A DNA stretch of 64,000 nt from DASVWZ01 sp963715675 (GTDB taxonomy: Bacteria > Acidobacteriota > Terriglobia > Terriglobales > Acidobacteriaceae), in contig OY970265.1 in the NCBI GenBank assembly GCA_963715675.1, positions 3,968,001 through 4,032,000 on the forward strand. Reading direction: 5' to 3'. This document shows, in pieces, positions 53,977 to 62,468 of the stretch; within the stretch, counting starts at the first letter, position 1; the number at the start of each line of letters is the position of its first letter. The notes under the pieces are model-generated. The model was not told the origin of the DNA. It did no database searches and saw nothing but the letters and a program-made list of their open reading frames with translations. A program made the position numbers and the translations under genes.

Positions 53977-56148
53977 ATGAAAATTCTTCCAGTTTTTGGT
54001 CTGTCCGTTCTCTTGCTCCATGCCGGCAATTCGAACTATCCAAACCTGAACGCCGAAGACACCTCGAAGCAGCCGGCAATGACGAAGATTTTCGGATTCC
54101 GCGATGCGTCGGCGGAACTGGCGGCGGAAAAAGTATTTCTGCAGGTTCCCGACCCCAAGCGGGCAGAAGAACATCTGCGCACGCTGACCCAGGCTCCCCA
54201 CATGGCGGGAACACCGGAAGACAAGGCAACGGCAGACTACGTCGCGCAGAAATTCCGCGAAGCGGGCCTGGAAACGGAGATCGCGGAGTACAAAGTGTGG
54301 ATGAATTATCCCGCCGAAATCAGCGTGGATATGACGGCGCCCGCGGGTGTCCACATGCACGGCCCCACACCGGAGCATGTCAGCGCAGATCCCTACCAGG
54401 ATGATCCGCGGATCGTGAAGCCGTTCAGCAGCATGTCTCCGTCCGGAGACGTTGAGGCGGAAGTGGTGTATGCCAATTACGGGTCGCCGGAAGACTTCAA
54501 GAAACTGGAGCAGTTGAAGGTCGACGTTCGCGGCAAAATCGTAATTGCGCGCTATGGGCAGAATTTTCGCGGAGTAAAAGTATTTGTGGCGCAGGAGCAC
54601 GGCGCGGCAGGCTTGATTATCTATTCCGATCCGGCGGATGACGGATGGAAGCGCGGCGACAAGTATCCCGACGGCCCGTGGCGGCCAGACACTGCCGTTC
54701 AGCGCGGGTCGATTGGCTTCATCTTCCAGTATTCCGGCGACCCGACCACGCCGGGAATCGCGTCGGTGCCGTCTCTTCCGGAGGAGAAGCGGACTCCGCT
54801 GGATAAGAATACGCAGTTGCCGAGGGTTCCTACCACGCCGCTTTCCTACGCGGACGCGTGGCCGATCATGGAGCACCTCGGCGGCCCGGATTCTCCGCGC
54901 GAATGGCAAGGTGCGCTGCCCTTCACCTACCACGTTGGACCGGGGCCTGCGAAAGTGAAAATGCACTTGAAGCAGGATTTTCAGTTGCGCACCATATGGG
55001 ACGTAATCGGCCGGGTGCGCGGCAGCGAAGCTCCGGATCAATTGGTCGTGGCCGGAAATCACCGTGACGCCTGGGTCTATGGCGCAGTCGATCCCAACAG
55101 CGGCACTGCGGCCATGCTCGAGGCGGTGCACGGGGTCGGGGAACTGCTGAAGTCGGGATGGAAACCGAAGCGAACCATGATTTTCGGAAGCTGGGATGCG
55201 GAAGAAGAAGGGCTGATCGGATCCACTGAGTGGGGCGAGGAGCATGAGAAAGATCTGCTGAACGCAGTCGCGTACTTCAACATGGACGTGGCAGTTTCAG
55301 GGCCGAAGTTTTCCGCATCGTCAGTGCCGAGCCTGAAACAGTTTCTGCGCGACGTGGCGGCGGCGGTTCCCAGCCCGCAAGGCGGGACGGTTTACGATCA
55401 ATGGCTCAAAGCCAGCCAGAGCCACGAGAGCGGGCCACAGCAGGAGGTCATTGGCGGAGCCTATCATCCGCCCGCCGCACCAGGGGCGAATGCGCCCGTC
55501 GGCGACCTGGGCAGCGGATCCGACTACACGGTGTTCTTACAGCACCTGGGCGTGCCCGCCGCTGATATCGGATCGGGCGGACCGTACGGCGTGTATCACT
55601 CGGCCTTCGACAATTTCAACTGGTTCAAGAAGTTTGCTGATCCCGATTTCGTTTATGAGCAGCAGATGGCGCGGGTCTTCGGGATGGAAACGCTCCGCAT
55701 GGCAGACGCGGATGTGCTGCCCTACGACTACCAGGAATATGGGAAAGAGATTGCGACGTACCTGAATAACGCCAAAAAGAAATCGCAGAGCGAGTTTGGT
55801 GCCGAAGCGCCGGACTTTGCCGTTGCAGAGAAAGCGGTCCGGAACCTGCAGCAGGTGGGCACCAAGATTCTGCGCAAGCAAACCAATTCGCCGGGAGATG
55901 GCGGCAAGCTGAATCAGGCGCTGCTGGCAGCAGAGCATGCCCTGCTGCTTCCGGACGGGTTGCCGAATCGTCCGTGGTATCACCATGCGATCTACGCGCC
56001 TGGACAATACACCGGCTATGCGGCGGTAGTGATTCCGGGCATCAACGAGGCCATTGATAAGCACGATCTGCCGCGGACCCGTGCGCAGATCGAAGCCCTG
56101 GCAGCAGCGCTGAATCGTGCGGTGAAGGTGTTAGAGAGCTATCACTGA
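53977..56148 (+). CDS. M28-family metallopeptidase, glutamate carboxypeptidase II-like, secreted
   Basis: 723 residues with a signal peptide (1-16). It matches the GCPII/PSMA architecture: a PA domain (about 120-230), the M28 catalytic domain with two-zinc ligands in VVAGNHRDAWVYGAVDPNSG (about 360), SWDAEEEGLIGSTEW (about 407), YFNMDVAVSG and YGVYHSAFDNF (about 539), and a C-terminal helical dimerisation domain. It cleaves C-terminal glutamate or other residues outside the cytoplasm. GGAGG lies 3 bases before ATG 53977, a short spacing; the frame extends 15 codons further upstream. Confidence 0.9.
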   Translation: MKILPVFGLSVLLLHAGNSNYPNLNAEDTSKQPAMTKIFGFRDASAELAAEKVFLQVPDPKRAEEHLRTLTQAPHMAGTPEDKATADYVAQKFREAGLETEIAEYKVWMNYPAEISVDMTAPAGVHMHGPTPEHVSADPYQDDPRIVKPFSSMSPSGDVEAEVVYANYGSPEDFKKLEQLKVDVRGKIVIARYGQNFRGVKVFVAQEHGAAGLIIYSDPADDGWKRGDKYPDGPWRPDTAVQRGSIGFIFQYSGDPTTPGIASVPSLPEEKRTPLDKNTQLPRVPTTPLSYADAWPIMEHLGGPDSPREWQGALPFTYHVGPGPAKVKMHLKQDFQLRTIWDVIGRVRGSEAPDQLVVAGNHRDAWVYGAVDPNSGTAAMLEAVHGVGELLKSGWKPKRTMIFGSWDAEEEGLIGSTEWGEEHEKDLLNAVAYFNMDVAVSGPKFSASSVPSLKQFLRDVAAAVPSPQGGTVYDQWLKASQSHESGPQQEVIGGAYHPPAAPGANAPVGDLGSGSDYTVFLQHLGVPAADIGSGGPYGVYHSAFDNFNWFKKFADPDFVYEQQMARVFGMETLRMADADVLPYDYQEYGKEIATYLNNAKKKSQSEFGAEAPDFAVAEKAVRNLQQVGTKILRKQTNSPGDGGKLNQALLAAEHALLLPDGLPNRPWYHHAIYAPGQYTGYAAVVIPGINEAIDKHDLPRTRAQIEALAAALNRAVKVLESYH

Positions 56149-56299
56149 ACGAACTATGTGGAGCGGATGCCCTCGCCCCGAAAGAGTTTACGCTCGCAAT
56201 CCGACACTTTGTGAAACGGCGACCTGTCGACAGCTACGTCTTTTCGGGAACCTTCTTGCCCCAACCGGTGCCTAAACTTAGCAGAGGAAATTGTCTGCG

Positions 56300-57145
56300 A
56301 TGGTTTGGCCTAGTGGCCGATTGTTTGGCATAACGCACTACAGGTGTCGTCTCGGGTCGCGGCTCGTCATTGCCGCACTCTTACTCGCTGCTGCCTTGTA
56401 TGGGTCCCTGCGTGCCTACGTTGAATACGAAGCCCATCGTGCAACGTCCATGCTCGTGGAAGCATCCCGCGTGCAGGTCGCTGCCACCGAGGCTTCAGTT
56501 CTTCAATTGGTCAGGCGGTACGGCGGATACAAATGGACGCCAGAACCATTATCGCCCAGAGAAAACTGGGTGGATCAGGATGAGTACGAGTATCAAAGAA
56601 ATTTGTTGAGTGACTATGTGTACATACTCGAAGTGAAACCATTCGGCTTTCTGACCGCCGCCGCGTCCCAAGTGGGCCGGAGAGCTCAATTCGATCATGC
56701 AGCAAGGGTTGCGAAAAAAGCCGTTCCTACTGACTTGCGACCAATACTGGGAATGCGTGACTGGTTTGCAGGGGTTCAGTTGTCGATCCGAAGTGGTCAC
56801 GTGCAGTCAGTTTCGGCAACGGTAGTCCTCGAAGGACGCTCCGAATGGATCGGCCACGAATGGGAACTTGCTGACACAATGCGGTACCGCGAATTGCAAC
56901 CGCGAGCCTTTGCTATAGGGTCGGCGTTCCTGGACATGGAAGACAACGGTGGAATGGAGATTCGGAGCTTCGTAACGCCAAAAGCATCGGAAGAAGAATT
57001 TCAGGTTGCCCGCAGCCTCAACGCAGGATGTCTGACTAGCATCGTGGGCTGCAATGGACTGTGCGACTTCGCACCGCGCACCCTCCAATATCTGAAGCAG
57101 CACCCTGACGCAGCTTGGGGCATCACGCCGCCAAAGTGCCAGTAG
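56300..57145 (+). CDS. Hypothetical membrane-anchored protein
   Basis: 281 residues. A signal anchor helix (about 22-42, LVIAALLLAAALYGSLRAY) leads into a mostly soluble alpha/beta domain with several Trp and a Cys-rich stretch (NAGCLTSIVGCNGLCDFAP). No family recognised. The start is either TTG 56291 or ATG 56300; GAGGAAA is just upstream of both. It stands between the M28 peptidase and MarC on the same strand. Confidence 0.6.
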   Translation: MVWPSGRLFGITHYRCRLGSRLVIAALLLAAALYGSLRAYVEYEAHRATSMLVEASRVQVAATEASVLQLVRRYGGYKWTPEPLSPRENWVDQDEYEYQRNLLSDYVYILEVKPFGFLTAAASQVGRRAQFDHAARVAKKAVPTDLRPILGMRDWFAGVQLSIRSGHVQSVSATVVLEGRSEWIGHEWELADTMRYRELQPRAFAIGSAFLDMEDNGGMEIRSFVTPKASEEEFQVARSLNAGCLTSIVGCNGLCDFAPRTLQYLKQHPDAAWGITPPKCQ

Positions 57146-57269
57146 TTGCGGTTAGCGTTCCAACTGACGTAACACAGCCTGCAATGGGGGACCTACCGAG
57201 CCGTCTGCGCAATATCTGATTAGCTTCCTCGAACACCCCACCGCGAATTGCTGATAATCTTTTCTTGCG

Positions 57270-57920
57270 ATGCTGCCTGCCAATGCTGTGCGACATATTT
57301 TGCAAGACCTGCCTTCCGCGGCGGTGGCGACCTTTCTTGCGCTTTTTCCCATCGTGAATCCGTTCGGCGGCGTGCCCCTGTTTTTCTCTCTAACCGCGGG
57401 CCTTTCGGCTAGCGAACGCCGCCACACCGCGTTGAGAACTGGGCTGTACGTGATCGCAATCCTGGTGGTGTTTCTTTTCTTCGGACGCTTCGTGCTGAAC
57501 TTCTTTGGCATTTCTCTACCTGTGTTGAACATTGCCGGCGGCTTGATCGTGGCAAACACCGCGTGGGGCATGGTGACGGCCAGCAGCCGCATCACCGCGG
57601 CGGAGAGTTCGGAAGCCAGCACCAAAGAAGACATTTCCCTGACTCCGATGGCGATGCCGATGCTTTCCGGGCCGGGATCGATTGGAGTGGTCATGGGGCT
57701 AGCCGCCCACGCCGACTCCATGGCGGCGTATCTTGGGATGGTGATCGGAATCGTGGTTTTGGGGTTGGCGGTCTACATGTTTCTTTGTCTCGGTGGTCCG
57801 CTGGTGAAGCGCCTGGGGCCAACCGGGACAGGCGCCATCAACCGCATCTTCGGATTTCTGATCCTGGCGATTGCCGTGCAATTGATTTGGGATGGCATGG
57901 CGGAATTCAAACTCGGCTGA
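57270..57920 (+). CDS. MarC-family (UPF0056) membrane protein
   Basis: 216 residues with six hydrophobic helices, matching the MarC/YchE/YhgN family: FLALFPIVNPFGGVPLFFSL at the start, GLYVIAILVVFLFFGRFVLNFFG, and PMAMPMLSGPGSIGVVMG. The role is unknown; early links to antibiotic resistance were not confirmed. ATG 57270 begins the family-like sequence. It is 77 bases upstream of the toxin-antitoxin promoter. Confidence 0.9.
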   Translation: MLPANAVRHILQDLPSAAVATFLALFPIVNPFGGVPLFFSLTAGLSASERRHTALRTGLYVIAILVVFLFFGRFVLNFFGISLPVLNIAGGLIVANTAWGMVTASSRITAAESSEASTKEDISLTPMAMPMLSGPGSIGVVMGLAAHADSMAAYLGMVIGIVVLGLAVYMFLCLGGPLVKRLGPTGTGAINRIFGFLILAIAVQLIWDGMAEFKLG

Positions 57921-57970
57921 CGCTCGCCAACAGCGACCATGGTCATAGATCATGGTCAAATATATTCCCA

Positions 57971-57999
57971 TTGACACTAGTCATATGACTAGTCATAAT
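57971..57999 (+). promoter_or_regulatory. Promoter with operator palindrome in its spacer (Phd-PIN pair)
   Basis: TTGACA (57971-57976) and CATAAT (57994-57999) are separated by exactly 17 bases. The perfect 18-bp palindrome ACTAGTCATATGACTAGT (57976-57993) fills the spacer, so repressor binding would block RNA polymerase directly. Transcription should begin near 58006, only a few bases before ATG 58010, giving a nearly leaderless message. Confidence 0.7.
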
Positions 58000-58009
58000 G
58001 TTGAGAAAC

Positions 58010-58282
58010 ATGAAAGAAAGTCGCGTGAGTTCGTGGCAGCTGCAACATGCCAAAGCCCGATTCAGCGAATTCCTCGATGCTGCTCTGCGCTCGGGCCCGC
58101 AGGTCGTGACGCGCAGGGGGATTGCGGAGGCGGTGCTGGTTCCGATGGAAGAGTGGCGCCGACTGCAAAGGAATTCCGCGCCGGACATCAAGGGGTTGCT
58201 CTTGAAAGAGGGCCCTCGCTTTGAAGACATCGCCCCGCGCCGGGGTCTCTTGCGGCGGCGGCATTCGCAGGATATCGAGTGA
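58010..58282 (+). CDS. Phd/YefM-type antitoxin
   Basis: About 90 residues. The Phd DNA-binding half reads SSWQLQHAKARFSEFLDAAL, followed by QVVTRRGIAEAVLVPMEEW; the C-terminal tail (PRFEDIAPRRGLLRRRHSQD) would bind the toxin. Start options are ATG 58010 (nearly leaderless given the promoter), ATG 57998 (overlaps the -10 box, unlikely) or GTG 58025. The stop overlaps the toxin GTG by 4 bases, coupling translation. Confidence 0.88.
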   Translation: MKESRVSSWQLQHAKARFSEFLDAALRSGPQVVTRRGIAEAVLVPMEEWRRLQRNSAPDIKGLLLKEGPRFEDIAPRRGLLRRRHSQDIE

Positions 58283-58692
58283 CCCAATATCTGCTCGACA
58301 CCAATGTAATCTCGGAGCTCCGCAAGCCCAAGCCTCACGGCGCGGTCGTCGCATGGGTCGCCGGATTGCGCCCCGAGCAGATCTTCTTGTCATCGGTCAC
58401 TCTGGGAGAATTGCAGATCGGCGTCGAACGGGTTCGACACCAGAATGCTCAAAAGGCCTGGGAAATAGAGAACTGGCTCGACGCGATTGCAGGCTCCACG
58501 GCCGTTCTTCCCATGGATTCCGCTTGCTTCCGCGAGTGGGCGCGCCTGATTGCGGACAAATCGAACGAATTGTTGGAAGATGCCATGATTGCCGCCACCG
58601 TCCGCGTTCACCGGCTGACAGTAGCAACTCGCAATGTCCGGGACTTTGCGCACCTCAAGGTAGAGGTGGTGAATCCGTTTGTACGTGCTTGA
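58279..58692 (+). CDS. PIN-domain toxin (VapC-like)
   Basis: 137 residues. The PIN acidic residues appear in YLLDTNVISEL, SSVTLGELQIGV, LLEDAMIAATV and VATRNVRDFA, the standard four-acid layout of VapC RNases. GTG start overlapping the antitoxin stop (GTGA). This is a Phd-PIN arrangement, one of the common type II pairings. Its 3' end converges on thiC, 11 bases apart. Confidence 0.9.
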   Translation: MTQYLLDTNVISELRKPKPHGAVVAWVAGLRPEQIFLSSVTLGELQIGVERVRHQNAQKAWEIENWLDAIAGSTAVLPMDSACFREWARLIADKSNELLEDAMIAATVRVHRLTVATRNVRDFAHLKVEVVNPFVRA

Positions 58693-58702
58693 GCGGGCAG
58701 GA

Positions 58703-60175
58703 TCAGCCGATCTTCACCAGCTTCTCCACCAGTTCCGAGTAATCTTTCTTCTCCAGCCCGTGCTCTTGCTTGTTGTACTCGTCCACTTTCGACGAGTAAT
58801 TCATCGAGCAGAACTTCGGACCGCACATGGAGCAAAACGCGGCTTCCTTGTAAGACTCGTCGGGAAGCGTCTCGTCGTGCATGGAGCGCGCGGTCTCGGG
58901 GTCGAGTGAGAGCGCGAACTGCTTCTCCCAGTCGAATTTGTAGCGGGCGTAGCTGAGCGCGTTGTCCCGGTCCTGCGCGCCAGGGCGGCGGCGGGCGATA
59001 TCGGCGGCATGGGCAGCGATCTTGTAGGCGATGATGCCGTCTTTCACGTCTTTTTCGTTGGGCAGGCCGAGGTGCTCTTTGGGTGTGACGTAGCAGAGCA
59101 TGGCCGCGCCATGCCAGCCGATCATGGCGGCGCCGATCGCCGAAGTAATGTGGTCGTAGCCGGGAGCGATGTCGGTCACCAACGGCCCGAGCGTATAGAA
59201 CGGAGCCTCGTAGCAAAGCTCTTTTTCTTTGTCGACCTGCTCTTTGATCTTGTCCAGCGGCACGTGGCCGGGCCCTTCGATCATGACCTGCACGTCATAC
59301 TCCCAGGCCTTCTTGGTCAACTCGCCGAGAGTCTTCAGCTCGGCGAACTGAGCGTCATCGCTCGCGTCGGCGATGCAGCCGGGGCGAAGTCCGTCGCCCA
59401 GTGAAAAGCTGACGTCGTGCTTGGCGAATATTTTGCAGATGTCCTCGAAGCATTCATAGAGAAAATTCTGCTTGTGATGGTGCGCCATCCACTGCGCCAG
59501 AATCGCCCCGCCGCGACTCACGATGCCGGTAATGCGCTTCGAAACCATCGGCAGATACTGAATCAGCACGCCGGCGTGGATGGTCATGTAATCGACTCCC
59601 TGCTCGGCTTGCTCTTCAATCACTTCGAGCATCACGCTGGCGGTGAGATCTTCAATTTTCTTTACGCGCGAAATGGCTTCATAAATCGGCACGGTGCCGA
59701 TGGGAACCGGCGAGTGGCGAAGAATCGCCTCGCGAATCTCGTGAATGTTGCCGCCGGTGGAAAGGTCCATGACGGTGTCGGCGCCGTAGTGAACCGAGGT
59801 GTGCAGCTTCTTCAGTTCCTCGTCGATGTTGGACGTGACCGCCGAATTTCCGATGTTGGAGTTGATCTTGCACAGCGAAGCCACGCCGATGCACATCGGT
59901 TCAAGCTCGGGATGGTTGATGTTGGCCGGGATAATCATGCGGCCGCGGGCAACTTCATCGCGGACCAGCTCTGGCGAAAGCTTCTCGCGCCCGCCGATAT
60001 ACTCCATCTCTTCTGTGATGACGCCCTGGCGGGCATAGTGCATCTGGGAAAAATTGCCGTCGCGATTTGCCGCTTTGCGCCGGGCAATCCACTCGGCTCG
60101 CGGCTTGAAAATGTCGTTCGTGTTATGGTCGTGATCGTGGTTGCCGTTGCTGGGAGCGCCGTCCGTGGGAGACAT
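58703..60175 (-). CDS. thiC: Phosphomethylpyrimidine synthase
   Basis: 490 residues. ThiC motifs: YARQGVITEEMEYI, RGRMIIPANINHPELEPM, GNIGNSAVTS-like stretch, YMTIHAGVL, and the C-terminal iron-sulfur CX2CX4C site CSMCGPKFC. It is a radical SAM enzyme that turns aminoimidazole ribotide into the thiamine pyrimidine. The protein is shorter than E. coli ThiC at the N-terminus, as in many lineages; a His/Asp/Asn-rich tag opens it. No TPP riboswitch was recognised in the 233-base upstream gap. Confidence 0.95.
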   Translation of the reverse strand: MSPTDGAPSNGNHDHDHNTNDIFKPRAEWIARRKAANRDGNFSQMHYARQGVITEEMEYIGGREKLSPELVRDEVARGRMIIPANINHPELEPMCIGVASLCKINSNIGNSAVTSNIDEELKKLHTSVHYGADTVMDLSTGGNIHEIREAILRHSPVPIGTVPIYEAISRVKKIEDLTASVMLEVIEEQAEQGVDYMTIHAGVLIQYLPMVSKRITGIVSRGGAILAQWMAHHHKQNFLYECFEDICKIFAKHDVSFSLGDGLRPGCIADASDDAQFAELKTLGELTKKAWEYDVQVMIEGPGHVPLDKIKEQVDKEKELCYEAPFYTLGPLVTDIAPGYDHITSAIGAAMIGWHGAAMLCYVTPKEHLGLPNEKDVKDGIIAYKIAAHAADIARRRPGAQDRDNALSYARYKFDWEKQFALSLDPETARSMHDETLPDESYKEAAFCSMCGPKFCSMNYSSKVDEYNKQEHGLEKKDYSELVEKLVKIG

Positions 60176-60214
60176 GACTAAACCATCCTGAGTGCAGTCG
60201 TTAGTTCTTGATTA

Positions 60215-60257
60215 TAGGAAAGAATTGGGTAATTGGGTAATTTTGTAATTGTGTAAC
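60215..60257. repeat. Short AT-rich tandem repeat upstream of thiC
   Basis: The motif GGGTAATT/TTGTAATT is repeated about four times in the thiC leader, an AT-rich island in GC-rich DNA. Similar strings occur between genes in acidobacterial genomes (from memory). It could include promoter elements but no clear pair was seen. Confidence 0.45.
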
Positions 60258-60408
60258 TGAGCCCGCGACCGCCGGCCTTGATTGCAAATCACCCCCATTC
60301 CACATTCCCCATTGTCACCATGATTCCACACCACATAACATTTCCCCGGCTTGAACGTCTAAGCTGACTGGGCTTACAATCGGCGTTTCTAAGTTCACGA
60401 GGCAAATC

Positions 60409-62457
60409 ATGCGATCTCTCCGTCTTCTGCCAGCAGTCCTCCTTATCCTGACCATCGCCGGCGTCGGCCAAACCAGTCCGGCTGCTTCCTTTTCATCCGG
60501 CCCCGGCTTCAGCATTGACAATATCGACAAGACGCTCGATCCCTGCGTCGATTTCTACCAGTACGCCTGCGGCAACTGGCTGAAGACTGCCGAGATCCCT
60601 CCCGATCAATCCTCGTGGGTCAGCTTTGTCGAGCTGGAAGAGCGTAACCTGGTGACCTTGCGGGAGATTCTCGAAAAGGCTTCGGTTGACGTTCCCAACC
60701 GCAACCCGGTTGACCAGAAGATCGGGGACTTTTACAGCTCGTGCATGGACGAAAAGACGGCGAACCAGAAAGGTCTCGACCCGCTGCGCCCGGAACTCGC
60801 CCACATCGCCGCCGCGCAAGATAAGGCCGCGTTGATCGAGGCGGCCGCGCGGGTGCATTTGATCGGCCCCACCAGCCCGCTGTTTAATTTTTATTCCTCA
60901 CCGGACCTGCACAACGCCAATCTGGTGATCGCCTACATTGACCAGGGCGGACTTTCCCTGCCCGACCGTGATTATTACATCAAGGACGATGCCCGCATGA
61001 CGGACATGCGCAAGCACCTGGTGGAATACGTCACGGAGGTATTCACCCTGTCCGGGAAGTCTCCCGCGGAAGCGGCGGAATCCGCGCAGACGGTGTTGCG
61101 CATTGAGACTGCTTTGGCCCAAGCCTCCATGGACCGCACCGAGCGCCGCGACCCGAGGAAACGCGATCACAAGATGACCCGCAGTGAGGCGGTTGCCCTT
61201 GCGCCCAATTTTTACTTGGACCGCTTCTTCGCCGCTGAGGGGACACCTGCCTTCACCGAGTTGAATGTTTCGAATCCCGATTTTTTCAAGCAGGTCAACG
61301 CGGTGCTTGAATCCGAATCTCTCGACTCGCTGAAGATTTACGTGAGCTGGCACCTGCTTCGTGGCGCCGCTCCATGGCTCTCGCAGCCATATGTGGATGC
61401 GAACTTCAAAATGCGCCAGGCCCTGACCGGACAGAAGGAAATCCAGCCACGATGGAAGCGCTGTGTGGAACTCACGGATCAGAACCTGGGTGAGGCGCTT
61501 GGACAACGTTACGTGGAACTCACCTTTGGGGCCGATGGCAAGCAGCGCATGTTGAAGATGGTGGACGCGCTGGAGAAAGCGCTCAACGAAGACATTCAAA
61601 ATCTCTCCTGGATGTCCGCCGAAACCAAGAAACAGGCGGATCTCAAATTGCAGGCCATTCGCAACAAGATCGGCTATCCCGACGTTTGGCGGGACTACAG
61701 CAAGCTGCAGATTGTGCCGGGTGATCTTGTGGGAAATTTCCAGCGCGGCACAGAGTTCGAATCCAAGCGTGAAATCGCCAAGATCAACCAACCTTTGGAC
61801 CGCAAGGAATGGGGCATGACGCCGCCCACCGTGAACGCCTACTACAGTTCCGCCCAGAACGACATCAACTTCCCAGCGGGGATTCTGCAGCCGCCGTTCT
61901 TCGACAAGAAAATGGACGATGCGGTGAACTTCGGCGGCATCGGACTGGTGATTGGTCACGAACTCACGCACGGCTTCGACGATCAGGGACGGAAGTTCGA
62001 TCCCCAGGGCAATCTGCGCGATTGGTGGACGGCCGAGGATGGCAAGGAATTTGAAAAGCGCGTCAGTTGCGTGGCCGACGAGTACAGCAACTTCGTAGCC
62101 GTGGACGATCTCAAGCTGAACGGCCGTCTCACCTTGGGCGAGAACACCGCCGACAACGGCGGCGCCCGTATCGCGTTGATGGCTCTCGAGCACATGATCG
62201 CGGACGATAAGACCGGAAAAGAAGGCCAGAAGATCGACGGCTACACGCCGGAGCAGCGCTTCTTCCTGGGTTTTGCCCGCGTGTGGTGTGAGAAACGCCG
62301 TCCCGAATACACGCGCGCGCAGGTGACCACGAATCCGCACTCTCCGGGCAAATGGCGCGTCGATGGCGTGGTGCAGAACATGCCGGAGTTCCAGAAAGCC
62401 TGGGGCTGCAAAGCCGGCCAGCCCATGGTAGCCGCCAACGCTTGCCACGTTTGGTGA
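60409..62457 (+). CDS. M13-family metallopeptidase (neprilysin-like), secreted
   Basis: 682 residues with a signal peptide (1-20) and the neprilysin layout: DNIDKTLDPCVDFYQYACGNW near the start, the gluzincin site VIGHELTHGFDD (His about 516), the third ligand in GENTADNGG (about 577), and the C-terminal Cys-x-W-like end (CHVW). It degrades peptides in the periplasm or outside. The ATG has AGG upstream. It is followed by a palindrome and the convergent PAP2 gene. Confidence 0.92.
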   Translation: MRSLRLLPAVLLILTIAGVGQTSPAASFSSGPGFSIDNIDKTLDPCVDFYQYACGNWLKTAEIPPDQSSWVSFVELEERNLVTLREILEKASVDVPNRNPVDQKIGDFYSSCMDEKTANQKGLDPLRPELAHIAAAQDKAALIEAAARVHLIGPTSPLFNFYSSPDLHNANLVIAYIDQGGLSLPDRDYYIKDDARMTDMRKHLVEYVTEVFTLSGKSPAEAAESAQTVLRIETALAQASMDRTERRDPRKRDHKMTRSEAVALAPNFYLDRFFAAEGTPAFTELNVSNPDFFKQVNAVLESESLDSLKIYVSWHLLRGAAPWLSQPYVDANFKMRQALTGQKEIQPRWKRCVELTDQNLGEALGQRYVELTFGADGKQRMLKMVDALEKALNEDIQNLSWMSAETKKQADLKLQAIRNKIGYPDVWRDYSKLQIVPGDLVGNFQRGTEFESKREIAKINQPLDRKEWGMTPPTVNAYYSSAQNDINFPAGILQPPFFDKKMDDAVNFGGIGLVIGHELTHGFDDQGRKFDPQGNLRDWWTAEDGKEFEKRVSCVADEYSNFVAVDDLKLNGRLTLGENTADNGGARIALMALEHMIADDKTGKEGQKIDGYTPEQRFFLGFARVWCEKRRPEYTRAQVTTNPHSPGKWRVDGVVQNMPEFQKAWGCKAGQPMVAANACHVW

Positions 62458-62468
62458 GAATCACGGGT

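Noticed and set aside
53860..55245. Long open frame antisense to the M28 peptidase
   Set aside because: Shadow of the peptidase gene; no motifs of its own.
60176..60408. Possible TPP riboswitch upstream of thiC
   Set aside because: The conserved TPP-aptamer words (CUGAGA and the GAUAAUGCCAGCG-type helix) were not found on the minus strand of this gap.
60898..62448. Long open frame antisense to the M13 peptidase
   Set aside because: Same codon-shadow effect; the peptidase motifs lie on the plus strand.
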